Notes: generated by a model from the sequence alone, not told the origin. DNA of 64,000 nucleotides from Natrinema hispanicum (GCF_004217335.1 NZ_SHMP01000004.1:1-64000), one strand, 5' to 3'; positions 44,024-53,570 are shown, numbered from the stretch's first letter. Numbers and translations: made by a program.

Positions 44024-45357
44024 CGTGCCACCTCCTCGAGGGCCTCGACGAACCGATCGAGTTCTTCGTCGGGAACGCCGGCCACGCAGAGCTGAATCTC
44101 GTGGTCGCCGACGACGTGGACCGCAAAGCCCAGTTGCTCGAGGTCCGCAGCAACGGCGCTTGCGGGCTGGTCGACGTGGGCGACGAACTCCCGGAAGTGC
44201 CGGCGGTCGTGAACCGGCGCTTGCACGCCGACGATGTCGTCGACGCGCTCTGCGAGGGCCTCCGCGCGCGTGACAGCGCGTTTTGCAAGGTCGACCATCC
44301 CGCTTGGCCCAAGGACGGCAGCGTGGATCGCCGTTCGCAGCGCGACCCAGGCCTGATTCGTGCAGATGTTGCTTGTCGCACGCTCCCGGCGGATGTGCTG
44401 TTCGCGCGTCTGGAGCGTGAGCGTAAACGCCCGGCGGTCGGTTGCGTCCTCGCTGACACCGACCAGTCGGCCGGGAACCTGCCGGAGGTAGTCCTCCTTG
44501 GTGGCAAACAGGCCAAGTCCCATCCCGTAGCTCGTCGGGAGGCCCAGCACGCTCGCGTCACCGATGACGACGTCCGCACCGACATCGACGGGGCGCTCGA
44601 GCAGCGACAGCGCGATCGGATCCGAGCCAAGCGCGAAGAATGCGTCGACGTCCGCTGTGAGGTCACCGATCGCTTCCAGTTGTTCCTCGATCGTCCCGCG
44701 CACCGTCGGATTCTCGGCGTAAACCATGACGACGTCCTCGTCGACGGTCGCCTCGAGTCCGGCGAGGTCGACGTTCCCGTCGTCGACCGGGTACGCCTCG
44801 ACGACGAGGTCGGTACCGGCGACGTAGTTCGCGAGTGTACTTTTGCGTTCCTCGCGCATGAGTTCGGGCACGAGCACCCGGTTGCCCGAGGTGTCGCGAA
44901 CGCGGTCGGCCAGCGTTGCGGCTTCGCCGAGTGCGGTCGCGGCGTCGTAGATCGAGCAGTTCGCGATCTCGAGGCCGGTCAACTCGACCAGCAGCGACTG
45001 GTACTCGAATAAGGCCTGCAGGAACCCCTGCGAGATCTCGGGCTGATACTGCGTATATGAGGTCAGAAACTCCGAGCGGTCCGCGAGGTGGTCGACCAGC
45101 GATGGGATGTAGTAGCCGTAGTGGCCGCGTCCGAGCAACTCGGTGCGGTCGTCGTTGCGACCCAGCACCGAGCGCACTAGTCGTCGCGTCTCCCGTTCCG
45201 TTCGCGCGTCGATCTCGAACTGCCCGTCGAACCTGACGTCGGCCGGAATGTCGAAGAGTTCCTCGACCGTCTCCGCGTCGACCGCCTCGAGCATCGCCGT
45301 GCGGTCCTCCGCCGTGTGGGGAGCGTACGGACTCCCTGTGGTGTGTGATCCGTGCAT
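44020..45357 (-). CDS. gcvPA: Glycine dehydrogenase (decarboxylating) subunit 1
   Basis: A 445-residue P-protein alpha chain. Family blocks: [94 protein letters not shown] and [13 protein letters not shown]. It forms a heterodimer or heterotetramer with GcvPB. The start at 45357 ([20 protein letters not shown]) matches the family; a longer in-frame extension to 45525 runs through the 5' leader and is rejected. gcvT and gcvH are 8 kb away, and no lpd gene is in the window. Confidence 0.95.
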   Translation of the reverse strand: MHGSHTTGSPYAPHTAEDRTAMLEAVDAETVEELFDIPADVRFDGQFEIDARTERETRRLVRSVLGRNDDRTELLGRGHYGYYIPSLVDHLADRSEFLTSYTQYQPEISQGFLQALFEYQSLLVELTGLEIANCSIYDAATALGEAATLADRVRDTSGNRVLVPELMREERKSTLANYVAGTDLVVEAYPVDDGNVDLAGLEATVDEDVVMVYAENPTVRGTIEEQLEAIGDLTADVDAFFALGSDPIALSLLERPVDVGADVVIGDASVLGLPTSYGMGLGLFATKEDYLRQVPGRLVGVSEDATDRRAFTLTLQTREQHIRRERATSNICTNQAWVALRTAIHAAVLGPSGMVDLAKRAVTRAEALAERVDDIVGVQAPVHDRRHFREFVAHVDQPASAVAADLEQLGFAVHVVGDHEIQLCVAGVPDEELDRFVEALEEVAR

Positions 45358-45453
45358 GACTAGGGGTGGTCTCGACCGATCACGCCGTTCGATCCCCCGC
45401 ATCGATCGAGCCGTTCGGTCCGAGACACGATATTCGCCTCTAGCGGATAGGGG

Positions 45454-45461
45454 ATTATAAA
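45454..45461 (-). promoter_or_regulatory. TATA box of gcvPA-gcvPB
   Basis: Read on the minus strand, tttataat lies about 97 bases upstream of the gcvPA ATG. The predicted transcript therefore has a leader of about 70 bases, unusual among the leaderless genes around it. The leader has repeated cgatcg / gatcgg-type segments that could fold. Confidence 0.5.
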
Positions 45462-45610
45462 CGGCGCGAGGCGGAGACACCTCTTCAGGCAGGGAAGACA
45501 GCTGACACGGTGGGCGATGAGCCACCAGTTCACCCGATCACTCGCGGTCACCATGGAGGGAGACGACCCGCTCGGGATGAGCCCACACCAGTGAGACTTG
45601 CCGGGTATGG

Positions 45611-45690
45611 GATAGTAACAACTGAAACGGTTTAGGCGCTAATCGCACGACGGCTGTGCGATCAGGTGTGCACTGACGTTCAGTGGCTAC
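45611..45690 (-). repeat. Repeat family B, copy 1 (inverted relative to copy 2)
   Basis: Read on the minus strand it starts tagccactgaacgtcagtgc, continues acacctgatcgcac, and ends tttcagttgttactatc. Both ends match the repeat at 49104-49224. The ends are partly complementary to each other, like a MITE. It lies between gcvPA and the AI-2E-family gene, in a gap of about 340-bp without a gene. Confidence 0.7.
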
Positions 45691-45699
45691 GATAGCTGA

Positions 45700-46818
45700 C
45701 TATCCATCGGACTCGATGTCATCGTTCGCATCCGCTGGCGGCTCCGTGTCATCAGGTGTCTCTGTCGGTTCAGGCCCGCTCTCAGCGATCGGTTCGCCGG
45801 TGTGTACCCGAGCAAAGGAATCGAGGACGAGTTTCGCGCCGCCGAGGACGACGGGACCGATAAAGAGGCCGACGGCCCCGAAGACGACGAGGCCGCCGAA
45901 GATGCCGACGACGACGATCGCAGAGTTGAAGGCGCTGGTCCGGCCGATCAGTGCGGGTCGGAGATACGAGTCCGAGAGGCTGACGACGATCCCATAACCG
46001 GTAACTGCCGCGCTAGCGGTGAGCTGGCCGACTGCGACGAGATACGCTGCAACCGGAACCCAGACACCGAACGCGCCGACCAACGGCAGTAGCGTCAGGA
46101 CGAACGTCGCGACGGTGAGAAACATAACTGCGGGGACGCCAGCGATCGCCAGTCCGGCACCGAGCATCACCGCCTGGATAGCCGCGACAGCGACGTTTCC
46201 GACGACGGAAGCCCACATGAGCCGATCCAACCCCGTCTGTAACTCTGCCAGCACGTCGTCGTCGATCGGCAGCACCCACTGGAACCACGCGACGAGTTGC
46301 CGTCCATCCCGCAACAGCGCAAAGAGGACGAACAGCGTGATTGTCAGTCCAATAAAAACACTTGGCAGGCCGCCGACGATGTCGATCGCTCCCGTCGTGA
46401 CTCCCTGCAGGCCGGTTGCGATCCGGTTTTGATTCGCTTCGTACAGGGCAACGAGATCGACCGCGTACCCGTTCGTCTCGAGCACCTGTTCGACAGTCTC
46501 GACGTCGAGTTGCCCTTGTCTGATCGCACGGACGAGTCGAAGCGACTGTCGAATCGCGAGCAACACGACGTAGACGAGCGGGAGTAACACGACGAGCAAC
46601 GTCGCCACCACCACTACGATCGCTGCGACTGTCGGGCGGACGTATTGCTCGAGGCGGTGCTGGACGGGCAGCATGATATAGGCAAGAACGACACCGAAGA
46701 GGACGTACTGCAGATACGGCAGAAGCACGAACAGCGCGAGGAGACTGCTCACCAGTGCAAGCGCGGCCAGTCCCGGCTGTTCGACGACCCAGTCCGGTGA
46801 ATCGGGACTGTCTAGCAT
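45700..46818 (-). CDS. AI-2E family (PerM/YdiK-type) permease
   Basis: A 372-residue membrane protein of the AI-2E/UPF0118 family with about eight helices. Landmarks are LPYLQYVLFGVVLAYIMLPV, VVVVATLLVVLLPLVYVVLL, a soluble central region (LDVETVEQVLETNGYAVDLV), ITLFVLFALLRDGRQLVAWF, and the terminal IFGGLVVFGAVGLFIGPVVL. Despite the name, members include Na+/H+ antiporters and uncharacterised exporters. The C-terminal 40 residues are acidic. The ATG at 46818 is preferred; an ATG at 46869 would start inside repeat copy 3. Confidence 0.88.
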   Translation of the reverse strand: MLDSPDSPDWVVEQPGLAALALVSSLLALFVLLPYLQYVLFGVVLAYIMLPVQHRLEQYVRPTVAAIVVVVATLLVVLLPLVYVVLLAIRQSLRLVRAIRQGQLDVETVEQVLETNGYAVDLVALYEANQNRIATGLQGVTTGAIDIVGGLPSVFIGLTITLFVLFALLRDGRQLVAWFQWVLPIDDDVLAELQTGLDRLMWASVVGNVAVAAIQAVMLGAGLAIAGVPAVMFLTVATFVLTLLPLVGAFGVWVPVAAYLVAVGQLTASAAVTGYGIVVSLSDSYLRPALIGRTSAFNSAIVVVGIFGGLVVFGAVGLFIGPVVLGGAKLVLDSFARVHTGEPIAESGPEPTETPDDTEPPADANDDIESDG

Positions 46819-46865
46819 GGGCAGATATGCAATGTCCCGATACATTAGTCCGATGATGGGACCTA

Positions 46866-46946
46866 TCATACAGACTACTGGCCGTCAGTGCCGGTGCACC
46901 CGCGACTTCCCTCCCCTGCTTGCACCGGGACAGCAGACCGTATCAG
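46866..46946. repeat. Palindromic repeat family A, copy 3
   Basis: From tcatacagactactggccgt to cagcagaccgtatcagc, with a GC-rich palindromic middle. It lies between the 5' end of the AI-2E-family gene and the universal stress protein, so unlike most copies it is upstream of genes. Confidence 0.75.
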
Positions 46947-47040
46947 CTCTGTCGGGGCTACATCAGTCTCGAACGCGCCGGCTGTAGTGCTGTGAGAGTC
47001 GCCCTCGTGATTCACAGGGCTCGAGAACGAATAGCAGATC

Positions 47041-47487
47041 ATGAAGGCACTCGTAGCCGTCGACGGCTCCGACGAATCCGAGAACGCGCTCGCCTACGCT
47101 GCCGACATCGTCGACGCGATGGGCGGCTCGATCACGATCGTCCATGCGGTCGATCCCACCGCGTACGACGAGGGCGGCAGCGAACCGACCGCGTCGCTCT
47201 GGGAGGACCAGCGACTGATCGTCGAGAGCGTCGAAGACGCCGAACAGCGGGGGATCGACATCACTGACGACGCGGCCGACCTCGCCGCGGACCTCGGCCA
47301 CGACGCCGATGTCGAACTCTTCTATGGCAATCCGATCAGGGAGATCACCAACTACGCCGAGGACGAGGGATTCGACGCGATCTACGCCGGCCACCGCGGT
47401 CGATCGGAGCGTGCAGGGCTGATGCTCGGTAGCGTCGCCAAGTCGCTCGTCGAACGCGCGACCGTTCCGGTGACCGTCGTGCGCTGA
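47041..47487 (+). CDS. Universal stress protein (UspA family)
   Basis: A 148-residue single-domain USP. The start MKALVAVDGSDESENALAYA and the ATP-binding signature G-x2-G-x9-G-S in GHRGRSERAGLMLGS, followed by VAKSLVERATVPVTVVR, classify it as an ATP-binding type. Haloarchaea have many USPs, and the specific role is unknown. Its stop codon is the first codon of repeat copy 4. Confidence 0.93.
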   Translation: MKALVAVDGSDESENALAYAADIVDAMGGSITIVHAVDPTAYDEGGSEPTASLWEDQRLIVESVEDAEQRGIDITDDAADLAADLGHDADVELFYGNPIREITNYAEDEGFDAIYAGHRGRSERAGLMLGSVAKSLVERATVPVTVVR

Positions 47488-47570
47488 GACGGTCTGCTGT
47501 CACTGTTTCCCGGTACACCCGTACAGCGGGCCGCAGGCCCACCGGCACTGACGAACAGTAGATCGTATGA
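47485..47570. repeat. Palindromic repeat family A, copy 4
   Basis: About 86 bp, starting tgagacggtctgctgtcact (the first tga is the stop of the universal stress gene) and ending agtagatcgtatga. It fills most of the gap between the stop codons of the stress protein and HMG-CoA synthase, which are convergent. Confidence 0.75.
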
Positions 47571-47587
47571 AACCGCCAAAAACGCCG

Positions 47588-48925
47588 CTATTCCACGTAC
47601 CGATACTTCCGCTCGCCCATGCGGCCCCAGCCGTCGAAGACGAACTCCTCGCTCGGCGTCGTGAATTCCTCAACGTCGACGTCCATCTCGTGGTTGTGGA
47701 CGTCGTGGATCTCCTCGTAGTCTTCCCACGTCATCTCATAGCGGTTGTCGAGTTGCTCGTCGACGTTCAGGGCCTCGATTTCGGCTTCCCAGCCGTCCTG
47801 AATCGTCTCGGCGTGGATCTCCGCCTGTGCGCCACTGCCATAGGAGCCAACGAGCAGCTTTTCGCCGGTCAGGTCGCGGCCTGCCTCGAGTGCGTGTTTG
47901 AGCGCGCTCGCGCGGGCGACGTGGACGGAGCCGGTATACCAGTTGCCCACGTTGCGGGAGATCGTCAGCGTCGGATCGATCGTCGCGTCGTACCACTCGG
48001 CGTAGCGGTCGGTGTCCTTGAGCGCATCCATGTACTCCCGGAGGGCGTCGCGATACTCTTCGTCGGAGTCGAACGCTTCGGGACGTGGCTGACGACCGAT
48101 CTCCTCGGCGAGTTCGTCTTCGGTCGGCGTATCGCGAATGACGTGGCGGAACGCCAGCAGGGCGGCCTTTCGGACCATCCCCGGGAACGGCGTGTGGAAC
48201 GGCGCGTAGACGAAGTCGTCCTCGTGGACCTCGCCGGCAACGCTCTCGAAGTCCTCGAGCGCTTCGCGCATCCGTGCGAGATAGACCTGCACGGAGCGTT
48301 TGCCGTCGACCGAGGGGAACTGCTGGTTGGGTTTGAGGAAGTCGGTCTCGTCGGCCGAGCCATAGCCCTGCTCGGTCGAGAGTTCGACGAGACTCGGGTC
48401 CTCACTGATGAGCATCGCGACGGCACCGGCACCCTGGGTCGCCTCGCCAGCATCACCACGAGCGTAGAGGGCGGTGTCGGTCGCGATAACCAGCGCCGAG
48501 CGACCGCGGTTGCGGCCCGCGCGGATCCAGTTGCAGGCGTCGTCTAGACTCTGGGTCCCCGCGATACAGGCGAACTTCCGCTCGCCTTTGTTCGCATGGT
48601 GGAAGTCGCCGTCGTAGACCTGCTCGAGACAGCCAGCGACGTACGTCGAAACCGGCTTCGAGTTGTCGAAGGCACTCTCGGTCGCGACGTCGATGCGGCC
48701 GATATCGTCGGGCTCGAGGCCTTTACGCTCCATCAAGCGATGGGCGGCGTTTGCCCCCATCGTGACGATGTCTTCGTAGCTGTCGGGGAACGAACTAGCG
48801 TTGAGGCCAAGCCCCTTCGTGTATTTTTCCGGGTCCTCGCCCTTCTCCGCGGCGAACGTCCCCGGCAGATCGAGTTTGAGGTTTCCGGTCCAGATCTCGA
48901 CGGCGTCGATGCCGACTGCTGTCAT
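47588..48925 (-). CDS. hmgB: Hydroxymethylglutaryl-CoA synthase
   Basis: A 445-residue HMG-CoA synthase that condenses acetyl-CoA and acetoacetyl-CoA in the mevalonate route to archaeal isoprenoid lipids. The catalytic triad is visible: Glu83 in IDVATES, Cys120 in KFACIAGTQS, His244 in YAPFHTPFPGM. Length and the start MTAVGIDAVEIWTGNLKLDL match haloarchaeal enzymes. The in-frame extension to 49006 is rejected. It stands alone, convergent with the stress-protein gene. Confidence 0.95.
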   Translation of the reverse strand: MTAVGIDAVEIWTGNLKLDLPGTFAAEKGEDPEKYTKGLGLNASSFPDSYEDIVTMGANAAHRLMERKGLEPDDIGRIDVATESAFDNSKPVSTYVAGCLEQVYDGDFHHANKGERKFACIAGTQSLDDACNWIRAGRNRGRSALVIATDTALYARGDAGEATQGAGAVAMLISEDPSLVELSTEQGYGSADETDFLKPNQQFPSVDGKRSVQVYLARMREALEDFESVAGEVHEDDFVYAPFHTPFPGMVRKAALLAFRHVIRDTPTEDELAEEIGRQPRPEAFDSDEEYRDALREYMDALKDTDRYAEWYDATIDPTLTISRNVGNWYTGSVHVARASALKHALEAGRDLTGEKLLVGSYGSGAQAEIHAETIQDGWEAEIEALNVDEQLDNRYEMTWEDYEEIHDVHNHEMDVDVEEFTTPSEEFVFDGWGRMGERKYRYVE

Positions 48926-49103
48926 ACCTGTCCAATACAGGTGATAGTACAAGGTATTGTCGTTCCCTGTTTCGACGATCAACGATATATTCGTGGCACC
49001 GACCACTATCGACGTGCTTTACATCGTGTTCGCTCGTCGACGATGGCTCGAGCGTGAAGACGGCGACTTAACAGCTCCCGGCATTCCTGCGTTCAACGCT
49101 ACA

Positions 49104-49224
49104 GTAGCCACTGAACGTCACTGCACACCTGATTGCACGACGCGAGCGCGGTTCGGAGCGCGCACCGCGAGCGAGAATTGCGGACTGTGTGATCGGCGTG
49201 TCAATCGGTTCAGTTGTTACTATC
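49104..49224 (+). repeat. Repeat family B, copy 2
   Basis: It starts tagccactgaacgtcactgc, continues acacctgattgcac, and ends gttcagttgttactatc. It has the same ends as the copy at 45611-45690 but opposite orientation and a longer, different middle (about 120 bp). It lies between HMG-CoA synthase and the DUF2150 gene; the rest of that gap shows no gene. Confidence 0.7.
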
Positions 49225-49267
49225 GTGACGATCGATCGATGAAAATCAGCACACGCTTCGATCGTGG

Positions 49268-49846
49268 CTACTCGTCTTCTTCGACGACTTCCGGATCGCT
49301 CATCGCGCTCTGGAGGCTGTCGAGGCCGTTGATCCACTCCGTGACCAGGCCGTACTCGAGATCCTCGGCGACGGTCATATCGAGTTCCTCGCCGTCGATG
49401 ATGAGCGTGCCAGCCTGGGCTGCGTAGCCGAGTGCGGCATCGAGGTCTTCCTCGGCTTCAGCGTCGGCGGCAGCGCTGAGGTAGTCGCCGACAGTGCCGT
49501 CTGCGGCCGGGCCGTTGGCGACGTACTCTTCGGCCGCAAAGAAGACACAGACCAGACTCGTCTGGACACCGTCGACGAGGATCAGTTTCTCCTCGTCGTC
49601 GATGCCGACTTCGCTGAGGACGATCTCACGGACGTCTTCGATCTCCGCGAGCGTTTCCTCCGCATCGAGTTCCCCGTCGTCGTAGGCGGCGACGATCTTC
49701 GCGATCGCGATCGCCGTGTCGTCTTGCAGGTTCAACAGGAGTCGAGCCGAGTCTTCGTCTTCCGGATCGATATCTTCGTCTTTGATGCGATCGATCCAGT
49801 TCTGCCAGCGTTCCTCCGAGTAGAACTCGGTCGGGGGATTGCTCAT
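49268..49846 (-). CDS. DUF2150 family protein
   Basis: A 192-residue acidic protein that matches the haloarchaeal/archaeal DUF2150 family: FYSEERWQNWIDRIKDEDID, DSARLLLNLQDDTAIAIAKI, VQTSLVCVFFAAEEYVANGP, and the C-terminal EYGLVTEWINGLDSLQSAMS. All-helical and predicted soluble; function unknown. It sits alone between HMG-CoA synthase and the TatD-like gene. Confidence 0.85.
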   Translation of the reverse strand: MSNPPTEFYSEERWQNWIDRIKDEDIDPEDEDSARLLLNLQDDTAIAIAKIVAAYDDGELDAEETLAEIEDVREIVLSEVGIDDEEKLILVDGVQTSLVCVFFAAEEYVANGPAADGTVGDYLSAAADAEAEEDLDAALGYAAQAGTLIIDGEELDMTVAEDLEYGLVTEWINGLDSLQSAMSDPEVVEEDE

Positions 49847-50044
49847 ACAGACACCTACACCGGCCGCTTGAAATGCCTTTCTCTACATTAGCCGAACGGA
49901 GCGACTATCAGAGTTCGATAAACGACCGCAACAGCGGCTCAGAAGACCATTTCGCTGTTTAGCTATGGGTGGTCGCTGGTGTGCGTCCAACACCGTCCGA
50001 ACGAGCGTCCTCGAGCGCGCCGGGAGCGGCCCCGCCACACCCGG

Positions 50045-50896
50045 TTACGCCTCGCGCTCGAGCGTCGCTTCCGTGTCGATCCCGTACACTCGCTTTGGCG
50101 TCTCGACGTGGGCGTTGCGAACCGCTTCGTCGTAACCGTTCTCGAGCAGCCACCGGACCCGCCGGGGGACCGTCTTAGGGCCGAGCACCGCCCCCGGTCG
50201 GTCGGGGTCGTCGATGTAGTCAGTCTCCATCAGGAACGGCTTGCCGCGCTCGGCAGCGCGCTCGAGTTCGTCTTTGTCACAGATCACGCTCGGAGTCGGT
50301 CCCGCGAGACGGCCACTCGCGTAGTGTTTGACGACCTTGTGGGCCGGCATCCCAGCCTCGACGGCCCAGTCGGCCACCTCGGTCATGTCCTCGCTGGCCT
50401 CGGCGTGGAGTTGCACGGCACACTCGAGGTCGGCCGCGTGGTCGAACGCCCGGCGCATGACTGCGTTCGAGGCGTCCCAGACGGCGTCGTCGACCTCGTA
50501 GTGGGGGCGTCCGGATTTCAGCGCCAGCGCGTCACCCGATTTGACATACTCCGCGGCGACGTCGATTCCGGCCTGCATGAGATCACGCGCCTCCGCGGGC
50601 GTAAAGCCCCGCTCGTCGACCAGCCGCGAGATCAGGCCCGGATGGACGCCCAGCACCGGCCAGGCCTGTCCTGCGAGTTCGCTCGAGGCTTCCTTGACGA
50701 CCTCGATCGTGCGCTCGAAGACCGCCCGGAAGTCCTCGCCGGTCTCGGCTTCGACGCCGAGGTGCCAGGAGGGTTTGTTCACCACGAGCAGGTGGGTGCC
50801 GCCGACACGAGCGAAGTCTTCGACGGCGTCGATACCCCGGTGGTTGTCCGGATCGAGGTGGAGGTGGTCGTCCAGCACCGGCCGATCGTCGATCAT
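50045..50896 (-). CDS. TatD-family metal-dependent hydrolase
   Basis: A 283-residue amidohydrolase-fold protein. The N-terminal metal motif HLH (His11, His13 in VLDDHLHLDPDNHRG) is present, with later metal ligands in GVHPG, LHAEASED, VKHYASGR and METDYIDDP. TatD proteins are metal-dependent nucleases or hydrolases; this archaeal branch is of unknown substrate. The start at 50896 (MIDDRPVLDDHLHLD) is the family-like one. Confidence 0.87.
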   Translation of the reverse strand: MIDDRPVLDDHLHLDPDNHRGIDAVEDFARVGGTHLLVVNKPSWHLGVEAETGEDFRAVFERTIEVVKEASSELAGQAWPVLGVHPGLISRLVDERGFTPAEARDLMQAGIDVAAEYVKSGDALALKSGRPHYEVDDAVWDASNAVMRRAFDHAADLECAVQLHAEASEDMTEVADWAVEAGMPAHKVVKHYASGRLAGPTPSVICDKDELERAAERGKPFLMETDYIDDPDRPGAVLGPKTVPRRVRWLLENGYDEAVRNAHVETPKRVYGIDTEATLEREA

Positions 50897-51073
50897 GGCC
50901 GATATTCGGCGGGCCGCGCTCGAAAAGTCACCGACTTCGGGACACTGGCGAGAGACTGCGCCGATCACCATTGGTCGACAGAGAGACGGTCCGGAAAGTC
51001 ACCGAGTCGATCACCTCTCGTCGTGGGTAACCCGGTGCCGTGGACGAGATCGTGGTCGTTCGTATTGGGAATA

Positions 51074-51119
51074 GTTATACTTGAGGATACGAATAGTGCT
51101 AGCGCACACCAATATGGTG
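51074..51119 (+). promoter_or_regulatory. NhaC promoter with palindromes near the start
   Basis: A TATA box (gttatac, about 51074-51081) predicts a transcript start near 51104 and a leader of about 23 bases. Two small inverted repeats lie around it: gtgc-tagc-gcac, and cacca-ata-tggtg (51107-51119). They could be operators for an ion-responsive regulator; this is inference. Confidence 0.4.
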
Positions 51120-51126
51120 ATACTGT

Positions 51127-52698
51127 ATGAGTGATAGCGGAGACGGGTCGGCAGATGACGGACCGACAGACCAGTTTACACAACCGGATCGCGATCGTGG
51201 GCCGACCGTCGAGTTCTATGGCGGTCGGGGAATGAGCGCGTTCCCGATCGCATTTTTCATCGTGTGGGCCATTGTCCAGACCGCTCTCTGGCGGATCGGC
51301 GACACGGGTGGGCTCATCGTCGGCATCCTGATCGGGCTCATCGTCGGCATGTTCTTCGTCCGGGGCAACTGGCAGTCCTACGCCAACACGATCTTCGAAG
51401 GGATGACCCAGCCGGTCGCCGTGACAGCCATCGTGGCGTGGATCTGGGCCGGGATGTTCGCCCAGCTCCTGCAAGACGGTGGCTTCGTCGGTGGCCTGGT
51501 CTGGCTGGCGGACACTGCGGGCATCGGCGCGGCACTGTTCCCGGCGATCACGTTCGTCCTCGCGGCCGTCTTCACGACAGGGATCGGGACCGGCTACGGC
51601 GCGACCGTCGCCTTCGTCGGCCTGTTCTTTCCCGCTGGCGTGTTACTCGGCGCAAATCCCGTCTTGTTGTTCGGCGCGATCCTCTCGGGTGCGATCTTCG
51701 GCGATAACCTCGCACCCGTCAGCGACACGACGATCGTCAGTGCCGTCACCCAGGACGCCGACATCGGCGGCGTCGTCGCCTCGCGGTTCAAGTACGTGAT
51801 TATCGCCGCTGCGATCGCCTTCGTCGGCTACGTCGCCGCCGGCAGCGCGATGAGCGGCCTCGAGATCAGCGCCGAAGCCCAGGCGATCTTCCTCGAGAGT
51901 AGCGAGGCGATCGGCCTCGTTCACGTCATCTCGATGCTTGCCGTCATCGGCGCGGCGATCGCCGGCCGCCACATCGTCGAGGCCATTTCGTGGGGGATCG
52001 TCCTCGCAGTCGTCTTCAACCTCGCGTTCGGCCTGACGACCCTCGGTGACATCGTCATGTTCAACGCCCCACCGGACGCGCCGCTGTCCGAACCGCTTGC
52101 GAGCCTACCGATCCTCACCGTCGTCGAAGAACCCAGTGCGATCGGCGTCACCGGCAGTCTGATGACCGGCGTCGCTGGCTTTCTCGAGCTCTCGATTCTC
52201 GTCCTCCTGATCATCGGTGCGGCCCAGATCATGATCCGCGGCGGCGCGTTCGAGGCGCTTCTCGAGTGGTCGATCGAGAACCTCGCGACGAACGTCCGCA
52301 ACGCCGAACTCACGATGGTCGGCTCGGCAGCGCTGATCAACGCGATCATCACCATCAACACCGCTGCCGAAGTCGCGATCGGCCCCTACATCTCGAAGAT
52401 CGGCGAGCGGTTCAACCTGAACGGCTACCGGCGCGCGAACATTCTCGACGGCCAGACCGCCGCGCTGGGCTACATCTTCCCGTGGTCGGGTGGGGTGTTG
52501 GCCGGCTACAGCGCGATGCAGGAGTTGCCCGGCAATTACGAGTGGCTCGACCAGTCGATGCTCGTCACGCCGATCGACGTCGTGCCATTTGTCTTTCAGG
52601 GCTGGCTGCTCGTTGCAGTGTTCGTCGTCGCAGCACTCACCGGCTTCGGCCGCGAGTACATTATCGACCGCCAGAGCGAGGAGGTGGCCCGCGTATGA
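51127..52698 (+). CDS. Na+/H+ antiporter NhaC family protein
   Basis: A 523-residue transporter with 11-13 helices of the NhaC family. Characteristic segments: GMSAFPIAFFIVWAIVQTAL, IWAGMFAQLLQDGGFVGGLV, GIGTGYGATVAFVGLFFPAG, the conserved AIFGDNLAPVSDTTIVSAVT (transport-site Asp) and GQTAALGYIFPWSGGVLAGY. It exchanges Na+ for H+, or possibly transports organic substrates as some members do. The polar N-terminus (1-30) is cytoplasmic. Overlaps the downstream TRAM-like gene by four bases (ATGA). Confidence 0.9.
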   Translation: MSDSGDGSADDGPTDQFTQPDRDRGPTVEFYGGRGMSAFPIAFFIVWAIVQTALWRIGDTGGLIVGILIGLIVGMFFVRGNWQSYANTIFEGMTQPVAVTAIVAWIWAGMFAQLLQDGGFVGGLVWLADTAGIGAALFPAITFVLAAVFTTGIGTGYGATVAFVGLFFPAGVLLGANPVLLFGAILSGAIFGDNLAPVSDTTIVSAVTQDADIGGVVASRFKYVIIAAAIAFVGYVAAGSAMSGLEISAEAQAIFLESSEAIGLVHVISMLAVIGAAIAGRHIVEAISWGIVLAVVFNLAFGLTTLGDIVMFNAPPDAPLSEPLASLPILTVVEEPSAIGVTGSLMTGVAGFLELSILVLLIIGAAQIMIRGGAFEALLEWSIENLATNVRNAELTMVGSAALINAIITINTAAEVAIGPYISKIGERFNLNGYRRANILDGQTAALGYIFPWSGGVLAGYSAMQELPGNYEWLDQSMLVTPIDVVPFVFQGWLLVAVFVVAALTGFGREYIIDRQSEEVARV

Positions 52699-52967
52699 GC
52701 TTCTTCAGCAAGTACCTCAAGGGCTGGCGGCTCCGCGCGAACCGGCCGACGCTCGAGCCCGGCTCCGAGATCGACGTTTTCGTCGCCGAAACCAACGGTA
52801 CCAGCGGCCGCGCGTACATCGGCGATACGGAGCTAATCGTCAACGGTGCCGGCCCGGAGACGGTCGAGAAACAGGTCCGCGTGCGCGTGACCGACTTCGA
52901 CGAGACGACCGCGACGGGGCAGGGCGAACTGCTCGAGGTCGTTGGCGAAAGCTCCTACAGCGGCTAA
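52695..52967 (+). CDS. TRAM-like small protein (DUF7513-type)
   Basis: A 90-residue basic-then-acidic protein. After an N-terminal FFSKYLKGWRLRANRPTLEP, residues 22-85 look like a TRAM beta-barrel (GSEIDVFVAETNGTSGRAYI, GDTELIVNGAGPETVEKQVR, ATGQGELLEVV). TRAM domains bind RNA, and short stand-alone TRAM proteins act as RNA chaperones in archaea. It is co-translated with the NhaC antiporter (ATGA overlap), a surprising pair. The family name is from memory. Confidence 0.78.
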   Translation: MSFFSKYLKGWRLRANRPTLEPGSEIDVFVAETNGTSGRAYIGDTELIVNGAGPETVEKQVRVRVTDFDETTATGQGELLEVVGESSYSG

Positions 52968-52994
52968 AACAACGCTTTTTTCGGCGCGCTCGCG

Positions 52995-53471
52995 TTACGG
53001 CTCTGGCTCGAGCGTCACTGCCTCGTCGGCGGCGTTTCGCAGCGCGTCCGAGCGACCATGTGTGCCTGGGGCGATCGCGATCGTCTCGACGCCGACGGTC
53101 CCTGCGTGCTCGAGGACGGGTTTGAAATCGGTATCTCTCGAGGCGATCGCAAGCCGGTCGATGGTGCTATCGCCGGCGAACGCGGTCGCGTCGACGGCGA
53201 GTTTGACGTCGACGTCGCCGCTGGTGACGATTACTTCGAAGCCGCGGGCCTCGGCGGCCTGAATGAGGCCGGGTGTGGCGTGTTCGTCGAGATAGAGGCG
53301 GATAACGCCGATTCGGCCGAGATCGCGCGCTGCGTCGCGCAAGTCGTCGAGGTCGACATCGAACTCGTCGCGGAAGACGTTCGGCCCGTCGACGAACAGC
53401 CCCACCGCTGGCTCGGCGTCGGGCTGTGGGTCGACCAGGTGGGCGAGACGGGCGCGAACGTGGTCGAACAT
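52995..53471 (-). CDS. NYN domain (PIN-like) protein
   Basis: A 158-residue NYN/DUF88 protein, a PIN-like fold expected to cleave RNA. Conserved acids are in GLFVDGPNVF (Asp), VIVTSGDVDVKLAVDATAF (Asp) and LAIASRDTDFKPVLEHA (two Asp). The Mg2+-binding quartet therefore appears complete. Role in RNA decay or processing is inferred. It is convergent with the TRAM-like gene and divergent from gcvT. Confidence 0.88.
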   Translation of the reverse strand: MFDHVRARLAHLVDPQPDAEPAVGLFVDGPNVFRDEFDVDLDDLRDAARDLGRIGVIRLYLDEHATPGLIQAAEARGFEVIVTSGDVDVKLAVDATAFAGDSTIDRLAIASRDTDFKPVLEHAGTVGVETIAIAPGTHGRSDALRNAADEAVTLEPEP

Positions 53472-53570
53472 ACTCTGCTTTCCCGTGGCCGCGAGATAGA
53501 TGTGACGAAACGTTCCGACGAGTGTGGGAGACGAAACTGCAAGCGATCGCGCCCGGCCGACGAAAAGACA

